Assembly (NCBI GenBank): GCA_031289065.1
Contig: JAITQI010000004.1
Location: forward strand, 1 to 9,670
Source of the DNA: Oscillospiraceae bacterium
GTDB lineage: Bacteria > Bacillota > Clostridia > Oscillospirales > UBA929
DNA length: 9,670 nucleotides
Direction: 5' to 3'
Position 1 is the stretch's first letter. Each line of letters opens with the position of its first letter. The notes under the pieces were generated by a model. It worked only from the letters and a program-made list of their open reading frames with translations, made no database searches and was not told where the DNA came from. This document shows positions 1 through 4,993 of the stretch, piece by piece. The translations under genes and the position numbers were made by a program.

Positions 1-266
1 TTCAGGGCATCGGCGCGGGCTTCGTGCCGGAAACCCTCAACACCGCTATCTATGACGAGATCATCACGGTGGAAAACGAAGACGCCTTCGCCACCGGCCG
101 GGCGCTGGCCAAGACGGAAGGCCTGCTGGTGGGTATTTCCTCCGGCGCGGCCGTTTGGGCTGCCGCCGAACTGGCCCGCCGCCCCGAAAACAAGGGCAAG
201 GTCATCGTCGCCATCCTGCCGGACACCGGGGAGCGCTATCTGTCCACGCCGATGTTTGCCGAGTAA
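1..266 (+). CDS. cysK: Cysteine synthase A, C-terminal part (5' end outside window)
   Basis: This is the last 87 codons of a PLP-dependent O-acetylserine sulfhydrylase, which makes L-cysteine from O-acetylserine and sulfide in the cytoplasm. The reading frame is open from the window edge (first full codon at position 3) to TAA at 264-266. Visible family signatures are QGIGAGFVPETLN, the segment VENEDAFATGRALAKTEGLL, GISSGAA, and the C-terminal ILPDTGERYLST that helps hold the cofactor. The protein ends a few residues after that block, as CysK proteins normally do, so the C-terminus looks complete. The PLP-binding lysine and substrate loop lie upstream of the window. A paralogue such as CysM or cystathionine beta-synthase is less likely, because the GIGAGF and DTGERYLST blocks match CysK best. 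A strong terminator follows at once, so it is the last gene of its transcript. Confidence 0.93.
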   Translation, partial: QGIGAGFVPETLNTAIYDEIITVENEDAFATGRALAKTEGLLVGISSGAAVWAAAELARRPENKGKVIVAILPDTGERYLSTPMFAE

Positions 267-282
267 AGGTTGCATTACCAAA

Positions 283-333
283 GGGCGCGTGAATCCGGCG
301 GGATATTTCCCCGTGGATTCACGCGTCCTTTTT
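283..333 (+). terminator. Intrinsic terminator of cysK
   Basis: Arms 283-296 (GGGCGCGTGAATCC) and 315-328 (GGATTCACGCGTCC) form a 14-bp stem with a single G-T pair and an 18-nt loop. TTTTT follows directly at 329-333. It starts 16 nt after the cysK stop codon. This is a textbook rho-independent terminator for the + strand. Confidence 0.93.
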
Positions 334-497
334 GTGTTTCAAGAAAACGTTTCTCATGTTGGGACATTATCCCAAGAATAGATCGAAGAGTCCAGATTGG
401 GGCGGCGTGCGTTCCGGCTTTTGGGAAAGAAAGGGCGGCGTTTTTTCGCCGCGTACAGCTCTCCCCAAAGGGCTCTGATCAAGCATTTGGGCAATAA

Positions 498-519
498 TGT
501 AAAGTAAAAATGCTTTACA
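498..519. repeat. Perfect inverted repeat, TGTAAAG-N8-CTTTACA
   Basis: Two 7-bp arms (498-504 and 513-519) flank an A+T-rich 8-bp centre, in an AT-rich island within G+C-rich DNA. The spacing resembles an operator for a dimeric repressor, but no gene starts close by on either strand, so a role as an operator is not supported by context. It could equally be a weak hairpin in the mnmA 3' untranslated region. Confidence 0.4.
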
Positions 520-564
520 CAGTATGGGCCGATTTGACCGCCGACTCGCAGACATAACGTCGGA

Positions 565-587
565 TAAAGGCGGGGAAACGCCGCCGA
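565..587 (-). terminator. Possible weak terminator of mnmA
   Basis: Read on the minus strand, GGCGG and CCGCC (585-581 and 573-569) form a 5-bp stem with a 7-nt loop, followed by TTTAT. It lies about 22 nt beyond the mnmA stop codon. The stem is short and the T-tract poor, so this is only the best local candidate. The A6-loop hairpin at 435-452 is another possibility but has no T-run. Confidence 0.3.
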
Positions 588-607
588 TTTCTCATTTCCC
601 GGGACAC

Positions 608-1711
608 TCACGGGGAAACGATGGTTCCGCCGCCCACCACGGTTTCCCCGTCATACAGCACAACGGCTTGGCCCCGGGTGATGGCCCGCTGGGGGGCGTC
701 GAACGTTACCCGCAGCTCGTCCGCCCCGGTTTGCCAGACGGTGGCCGGTTGTTCGGCGTGTTTGTAGCGCAGCTTGGCGGTAACCCGAAGGGGGCCGTCC
801 AGGCGGGGGATGGGGATCAGGTTGATGTCACGGGCGGTGAGGGTTTTGCCGTACAGGTCTTCGTCGTGAGCCAGCACCACGGTGTTGTCTTCCGGGCGGA
901 TTTCCTTGACGTACAGGGGCTGGTCTGCGGACACGCCCAGGCCCCGGCGCTGGCCCACCGTGTAGCGCATGTAGCCCCGGTGGGTGCCCAGCGTCCGGCC
1001 CTGTGTGTCCACAAACCGGCCGGTCGGCAGGGGCTGGCCCAAATACCGTTCCAAAAAGACCCCGTAGTCGCCGTCGGGGACAAAGCAGATGTCCTGGCTG
1101 TCCCGCTTGGCCGCGTTGACGAAGCCCCGGGCCTCGGCCAGCGCCCGCACCTGGGGCTTGCGCAATTCCCCTACCGGGAACAACGTTCGGGCCAATTGGG
1201 CCTGGGTCATGGCGTACAGGACATAGCTCTGGTCCTTGGCGGCGTCCAGACCCCGTTTGAGCAGATAGCGCTCCCCTTCCCTGGCCACCCGTGCGTAGTG
1301 GCCGGTGGCCACACGGTCATAGCCCAGTTCCGCCGCCCGGCGCAGCAGGCGGTCAAACTTCAAAAAGCGGTTGCAGTCGATGCAGGGGTTGGGTGTCCAG
1401 CCCCGGCGATAGGTGTCGGCAAACCTGTCCATGACCTGGGCGGCGAAGCTGTCGGTGAAGTTGAACACGAAAAAGGGGATGCCCAAGGCGTCGGCCACCG
1501 CCCGGGCGTCCCCCGCGTCGGCCAGGGTACAGCAGGGCCGCCCCTTGTCCTGACCGATGGCCTCGTTGTCGAACAGTTTCATCATGGCGCCCGCGCAAGT
1601 AAAACCGCTTTCCACCAACAGGCAGGCGGCGGCCGAACTGTCCACCCCACCGCTCATGGCGATGAGAACAGACTCCTTGGCGGGCGACGGGGCGCTTTTG
1701 ACCTCAAACAT
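608..1711 (-). CDS. mnmA: tRNA-specific 2-thiouridylase MnmA (CXXC variant)
   Basis: This 367-residue protein has the usual MnmA length. It thiolates U34 at position 2 in the tRNAs for Lys, Glu and Gln, activating the base with ATP and taking sulfur from a cysteine desulfurase pathway. Visible features are the PP-loop SGGVDSS (residues 20-26), the clostridial-style CC pair (60-61), NPCIDCN (108-114), DSQDICF (204-210, with Cys209), and a C-terminal beta-barrel region ending GGGTIVSP. Cys113 and Cys209 correspond to the two conserved catalytic cysteines of the family. The extra Cys110 stands where many MnmA proteins have Asp (NPDxxCN), giving a CXXC motif. I chose ATG at 1711 because an AGAGG ribosome binding site lies 5 nt upstream. 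The longer open frame to 2128 only overlaps uvrC in another frame. The uvrC stop is 14 nt upstream, so the two form one operon. Confidence 0.95.
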   Translation of the reverse strand: MFEVKSAPSPAKESVLIAMSGGVDSSAAACLLVESGFTCAGAMMKLFDNEAIGQDKGRPCCTLADAGDARAVADALGIPFFVFNFTDSFAAQVMDRFADTYRRGWTPNPCIDCNRFLKFDRLLRRAAELGYDRVATGHYARVAREGERYLLKRGLDAAKDQSYVLYAMTQAQLARTLFPVGELRKPQVRALAEARGFVNAAKRDSQDICFVPDGDYGVFLERYLGQPLPTGRFVDTQGRTLGTHRGYMRYTVGQRRGLGVSADQPLYVKEIRPEDNTVVLAHDEDLYGKTLTARDINLIPIPRLDGPLRVTAKLRYKHAEQPATVWQTGADELRVTFDAPQRAITRGQAVVLYDGETVVGGGTIVSP

Positions 1712-1725
1712 GTAACCTCTGTCCT

Positions 1726-3579
1726 CTATGGAGATTCGGGGCCTTTGGGCGGCTTCTCCGGTTTCCGGGTCAGCGCCGCAAGCACCGCCCGGGCGACGTT
1801 TTCCGGCACCACAGCGGATAGCTGCTCTACGGTGGCCGCTTTGATGGCTTTCATTGACTTGAAGGCGGTCAGCAGCGCCGCCCGGCGGGACGGGCCCACG
1901 CCGGGGATGCCGTCGAGTTGGGAGACCGCCACCTTTTTGGCGTGGCGTTCGTGGTGGAAGGTGATGGCGAAGCGGTGGGTCTCCTCCTGGATGCGTCCGA
2001 TGAGGCCGAACAGGGCCGGGATGTGCGCCAGGCCCACCTCCCGCCCGTCGGAGGCGGTCAGCGCCCGGGTGCGGTGCCGGTCGTCCTTGACCATGCCGTA
2101 GACCGGGAACGACAGCCCCAGCTCGCACAGCGCCCTCTCGGCGGTGGCCGCGTGAACGCTGCCACCGTCGATGAGCAGCAGGTCGGGGGCCTGATCGAAG
2201 CCCTCGTCCCCCGCCAGATAGCGCTTAAACCGCCGGGTGAGCACCTCCCGCATGGCGTGGTAATCGTCGGCGGTGTCCTTGGTTTTGATCCGATACTGCC
2301 GGTAGCCCTTCTTGTAGGGCGCGCCGTCTTTGAACACGGTCATGGCGCCCACAATATCCTCCCCGCCGGTGTGGGAGATGTCGTAGGCCTCCATGCGGCG
2401 GGGCGGGGCGGGCAGGGCCAGCGCCTCGGCCAGGGCGGTGAGCAGGGCGGACACCCGTTCCTCCCGGGTGGTCAGGCGCACGGCCTCCTCCCGGGCGTTG
2501 TTGGCCGCCATATCCACCAGGTGCTTTTTGTCCCCCCGCTGGGGGGTCAGGAGTTCCACCGTATGCCCCGCCAGCTTGGACAGCCAGGCGGCTACCACCT
2601 CGCCGTCCTCCAGGGCGCAGGGCAGTAGCACCTGTTTGGGAAACGAACGTCTTGGCAAGTAAAATTGCTTGACGAATTCGGAGACGGTCTCGGCGATATC
2701 CCCCGAAAGGGCTTGCCCCACAAAGCGCACATCCCGGTCGAGGAGGGCCCCGTCGATGAAGTGCAGCACGGCCACGCAGGCTTTGGCTTCGTCGGCAAAG
2801 TGGCCCACCACGTCGGTGTCGGCCATGCTGCCGGCCACCACCTTCTGCTTCTGGCCCAAGCGGACGATGGCCCGCTGACGGTCCCGCAGGGCGGCCGCCT
2901 TCTCAAAGAGCAGGCTGTCGGCGGCGTTCTCCATCTCCCGGGTCAACTCTCCGGCCACTTTGAGGTACTTGCCCTCCAGCACGCCGACCGCCTGGCGGAT
3001 AAGCGTCCGGTATTCCTCGGGGGGGACGTTTCCCCGGCAGGGCGCGGCGCAGCGGCCCATGTGGTATTGCAGGCAGGGGCGCTCTTTTCCGATGTCCCGG
3101 GGAAATTTCCGCTGGCAGACCGGCAGGCGGAACACCTCGGACACCACCTCGATGACCCGCTGGGTCGCCCCCCGGCCGCCGTAGGGGCCGAAATAGCGGG
3201 CCCCGTCGGACGCCCATTTGGAGGCGATGGAAAACCGAGGGTATTCCTCCTTGAGGGTCAAGCGGATAAAGGGATATCCCTTGTCATCCTTGAGCAGGAT
3301 GTTGTATTTGGGTTGGTGGCGTTTGATGAGGGAGCACTCCAGCACCAGCGCCTCAAACTCGCTGTCGGCCACGATCACGTCGAAATGATCCACCTGGGAC
3401 ACCATGGCGACCGTCTTGGCGCTGTGGGAGACCGAATCCTGAAAATATTGGCTGACGCGGTTTTTGAGCATCTTGGCCTTGCCGACGTAGACGACCTCCC
3501 CGGCGGCGTCCATCATGATGTACACTCCGGGCTCGTAGGGCAGGGACAGCGCCTTTTGCTTCAGTTCGGCCGGCGACAT
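1726..3579 (-). CDS. uvrC: UvrABC excision nuclease subunit C
   Basis: This 617-residue protein has the typical UvrC length. It makes both incisions around a DNA lesion after UvrA/UvrB loading in nucleotide excision repair. Domains in order: GIY-YIG nuclease (about 13-95; GVY at 18-20, YVG at 31-33, Arg41, Glu81, Asn93); a four-cysteine cluster Cys155/169/177/181 matching the 4Fe-4S ligands described in E. coli UvrC; a UVR motif (about 202-236) for UvrB binding; the RNase H-like endonuclease (about 394-545, with Asp400, Asp438 or Asp439, Asp471 and His542 as likely catalytic residues); and tandem helix-hairpin-helix motifs (about 552-605, LDGIPGVGPSRR). ATG at 3579 has GGGGGAG 6 nt upstream. 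All key residues are present. Only about 40 bp separate it from the terminator behind HPr, and I see no promoter there, so expression may depend on read-through. Confidence 0.97.
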   Translation of the reverse strand: MSPAELKQKALSLPYEPGVYIMMDAAGEVVYVGKAKMLKNRVSQYFQDSVSHSAKTVAMVSQVDHFDVIVADSEFEALVLECSLIKRHQPKYNILLKDDKGYPFIRLTLKEEYPRFSIASKWASDGARYFGPYGGRGATQRVIEVVSEVFRLPVCQRKFPRDIGKERPCLQYHMGRCAAPCRGNVPPEEYRTLIRQAVGVLEGKYLKVAGELTREMENAADSLLFEKAAALRDRQRAIVRLGQKQKVVAGSMADTDVVGHFADEAKACVAVLHFIDGALLDRDVRFVGQALSGDIAETVSEFVKQFYLPRRSFPKQVLLPCALEDGEVVAAWLSKLAGHTVELLTPQRGDKKHLVDMAANNAREEAVRLTTREERVSALLTALAEALALPAPPRRMEAYDISHTGGEDIVGAMTVFKDGAPYKKGYRQYRIKTKDTADDYHAMREVLTRRFKRYLAGDEGFDQAPDLLLIDGGSVHAATAERALCELGLSFPVYGMVKDDRHRTRALTASDGREVGLAHIPALFGLIGRIQEETHRFAITFHHERHAKKVAVSQLDGIPGVGPSRRAALLTAFKSMKAIKAATVEQLSAVVPENVARAVLAALTRKPEKPPKGPESP

Positions 3580-3620
3580 GCGTCACTCCCCCGTTTCCGT
3601 TTTCCCGTCCGCTGGCCGCC

Positions 3621-3652
3621 AAAAAAGCAAAGCGCCGCCGGTGGGCGGCGCT
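3621..3652 (-). terminator. Intrinsic terminator between HPr gene and uvrC
   Basis: On the minus strand AGCGCCGCC and GGCGGCGCT form a perfect 9-bp G+C-rich stem with a 4-nt loop (3652-3644 and 3639-3631). A T-rich tail TTGCTTTTTT follows, ending at 3621. It begins about 20 nt after the HPr stop codon. It should end most HPr transcripts and leave uvrC-mnmA to read-through. Confidence 0.9.
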
Positions 3653-3671
3653 CGATTGCGGGCATAGGGGA

Positions 3672-3938
3672 TTATACGTTGGCGAAATTGGAGGAAATCA
3701 GCTCGGCCAACGCGCCGACAGCCTCGGTTTCATCGGGGCCGTCGGCCATGATGTTGATGGAGCTGCCCTTGACAATGCCCAGGGACAGAACACCCAGCAG
3801 GCTTTTGGCGTTGACGCGGCGCTCCTCTTTTTCCACCCAGATGCTGCTCTTGAACTCATTGGCCTTCTGTATGAAAAATGTGGCGGGACGGGCGTGCAAC
3901 CCCACTTGATTGTTGACGGTCACTTCGCGTAGATACAT
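3672..3938 (-). CDS. ptsH: HPr family phosphocarrier protein
   Basis: This 88-residue protein has the length of HPr, the small cytoplasmic carrier that passes phosphate from enzyme I to the sugar-specific EIIA domains. The active-site histidine is His15 in GLHARPAT, and the regulatory serine is Ser46 in NAKSLLGVLSLGI. Both are at the canonical positions, so the protein can in principle serve PTS transport as well as HPr-kinase/CcpA-type regulation. His15 argues against Crh, which lacks it. The start at 3938 has GAGGAGG 10 nt upstream, a slightly long spacing; no other in-frame start fits better. A consensus promoter lies 38 bp upstream and a strong terminator follows, so it is mainly a single-gene transcript. 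No enzyme I gene is in the window. In Clostridia, HPr-like genes often sit near uvrC (general knowledge), so the gene could be a regulatory HPr paralogue rather than the main ptsH. Confidence 0.92.
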   Translation of the reverse strand: MYLREVTVNNQVGLHARPATFFIQKANEFKSSIWVEKEERRVNAKSLLGVLSLGIVKGSSINIMADGPDETEAVGALAELISSNFANV

Positions 3939-3975
3939 ACCGCTTCATCCTCCTCATCGTGCATACCTCTTATAT

Positions 3976-4004
3976 ACTATACCAACGCGGCCGCCATAAG
4001 TCAA
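3976..4004 (-). promoter_or_regulatory. Sigma-A promoter of the HPr gene
   Basis: On the minus strand, -35 TTGACT (4004-3999) and -10 TATAGT (3981-3976) are separated by exactly 17 bp. Transcription would begin near 3969, giving a leader of about 30 nt before the HPr start codon. Both hexamers are one mismatch from consensus. Confidence 0.85.
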
Positions 4005-4226
4005 CTGTTTTTTCAAAAACGGGCTTTCAAAACCGGAGAGGGCTGTCCGAAATCCGTGCCGGGGGCAAACGGGGGGGCTATGCCGAGGGCGCCGGGTGGG
4101 CGGCGAGGGGGATGTCCGCCCTCGGAAACCGCTCTCCCGCCCTCCGGCCGCTGTCTTCTTCCCGATGGCGGTATAAAGAGACGCGGTATAGTCAAAAATA
4201 AAATTGCCAAAATTTTTTATTTGAAC
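4005..4226. other. Divergent intergenic region, no gene seen
   Basis: This 220-bp stretch lies between the -35 boxes of the two divergent promoters. Its first two thirds are very G+C-rich and its last 40 bp A+T-rich. Short open frames on both strands have no ribosome binding site and low-complexity Pro/Arg/Gly-rich products. One 9-bp inverted repeat is visible: CCGAGGGCG at 4083-4091 with CGCCCTCGG at 4117-4125, enclosing 25 nt. It has no T-tract. I cannot assign a function. Confidence 0.5.
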
Positions 4227-4255
4227 TTGAAAAAGCCGGTGTAACAATTTATAAT
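4227..4255 (+). promoter_or_regulatory. Sigma-A promoter of the carD-like gene
   Basis: -35 TTGAAA (4227-4232) and a perfect -10 TATAAT (4250-4255) are 17 bp apart, preceded by an A/T-rich segment (4190-4226) that could act as an UP element. Transcription would start near 4262, leaving an untranslated leader of about 127 nt before the ATG at 4389, which is long for a small regulator. No known riboswitch class was recognised in the leader. Confidence 0.87.
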
Positions 4256-4388
4256 AGTTATCGGAGGATGTCAATAGTTTTTTTCGCGTTGGAGGAAGAA
4301 TTTCTCAAAACCGCGTTCCAAGGGCCCTGACGCCGGGCGGCGGGAACGAGGGCGGGAAGTTCGTGAAGGATGGGGAGGCAGCGTTTTT

Positions 4389-4865
4389 ATGTTTTCGATT
4401 GGGGACAAGATCGTTCACCCGATGCACGGGGCCGGCGTGGTTGACAACATTGTCGCGCAGAAGGTGGACGGTGTCACGCGCCAGTATTATGTCATCAAGA
4501 TGCCGGTTGGGGGCATGTTGGTGATGATCCCGATAAACAACTGCGAGGAGATCGGCGTTCGGCCGGTTATGGATTCGGCCAGCGCGGAGGCCATCATCAA
4601 CGCCATGTCGGACATAGAGATCGACATGACCCAGAACTGGAACCGGCGCTACCGGGAGAATATGTTGCGCATCAAAAGCGGCGACCTGACCGAGGTGGCC
4701 AAGGTGGTCAAGGGCCTCATGTCCCGAGAGAGGCAACGGGGTCTGTCCACCGGGGAGCGCAAGATGCTCCATTCGGCCAAGCAGATTCTCATCTCGGAAA
4801 TCGTTCTGGCCCAGAGCGCCAGCTACGAAGAGGTGGAAAAACGGATCAGCATCGCCCTGGCATAG
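4389..4865 (+). CDS. CarD family transcriptional regulator
   Basis: This 158-residue protein matches the short CarD/CdnL family. Members bind the beta subunit of RNA polymerase through an N-terminal Tudor-like domain, and characterised homologues stabilise the open promoter complex, notably at ribosomal RNA promoters. The N-terminal domain (about 1-55) shows the family pattern FSIGDKIVHPMHGAGVV, followed by YYVIKMPVGGMLVMIPINN. The rest (about 62-157) is predicted helical, with basic RRYRENMLRIKSGDL and the RERQRGLSTGERKML segment, as in the DNA-contacting C-terminal domain. ATG at 4389 is preceded by GGGGAGG with 10-nt spacing and a good promoter. A long hairpin without a T-tract follows before mutS2, so the two may be partly co-transcribed. 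The exact target set in this lineage is unknown. I give no symbol because clostridial members are not consistently named. Confidence 0.92.
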   Translation: MFSIGDKIVHPMHGAGVVDNIVAQKVDGVTRQYYVIKMPVGGMLVMIPINNCEEIGVRPVMDSASAEAIINAMSDIEIDMTQNWNRRYRENMLRIKSGDLTEVAKVVKGLMSRERQRGLSTGERKMLHSAKQILISEIVLAQSASYEEVEKRISIALA

Positions 4866-4894
4866 GAAACTTTGCGTGGCGGGGATGATTTTCG

Positions 4895-4936
4895 TTCGCA
4901 ATAGGCCGCCGCCTTACGGCGGCGGCCTATTGCGAA
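4895..4936 (+). terminator. 19-bp perfect hairpin after carD (terminator-like, no T-tract)
   Basis: Arms 4895-4913 and 4918-4936 are perfectly complementary over 19 bp, closing on a TTAC loop. The stem is more stable than most terminators, but no T-run follows on either strand. It may be a transcript-end or mRNA-stability structure for carD, a transcription pause, or an inverted-repeat element. It lies 29 nt after the carD stop and 57 nt before mutS2. Confidence 0.6.
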
Positions 4937-4946
4937 TTCGTCGCGT

Positions 4947-4982
4947 CAAGGGAAAAAGACACGCGTGTCACAAGGGAAAAAG
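4947..4982 (+). repeat. Direct repeat around a palindrome just before mutS2
   Basis: CAAGGGAAAAAG occurs twice (4947-4958 and 4971-4982), flanking the perfect 12-bp palindrome GACACGCGTGTC (4958-4969). The second copy runs into the mutS2 ribosome binding site. The layout could be a regulator-binding site or a small tandem duplication; its function is unknown. Confidence 0.6.
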
Positions 4983-4993
4983 GAGCGTATTTG

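Larger units (their letters stand above)
334..607. other. Gene-free convergent intergenic region
   Basis: About 275 bp lie between the cysK terminator (+) and the 3' end of mnmA (-). Open frames here lack ribosome binding sites and show no recognisable protein. The region carries several small inverted repeats: TTGGGA/TCCCAA near 359-376, GCGGCG-TTTTTT-CGCCGC at 435-452, a TGTAAAG/CTTTACA repeat at 498-519, and GGCGG/CCGCC at 569-585. Apart from these I see nothing that codes. Confidence 0.6.

Noticed and set aside
354..611. Small open frames in the cysK-mnmA gap as genes
   Set aside because: There is no ribosome binding site, no recognisable domain, and the products are shadows of inverted-repeat-rich non-coding DNA.
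524..2101. 525-codon open frame on + opposite mnmA and part of uvrC
   Set aside because: It is the antisense shadow of mnmA/uvrC in G+C-rich DNA. It has no ribosome binding site and no protein-like motifs, while the minus strand carries all MnmA motifs.
2665..3909. 414-codon open frame on + opposite uvrC and HPr
   Set aside because: It spans two well-identified minus-strand genes and the terminator between them; its composition is typical of an antisense shadow.
4268..4330. 20-codon ORF (MSIVFFALEEEFLKTAFQGP) in the carD leader
   Set aside because: The GGAGG sits directly against the ATG with no spacing, so initiation is unlikely, and there is no codon bias or adjacent regulatory hairpin like that at tyrA.
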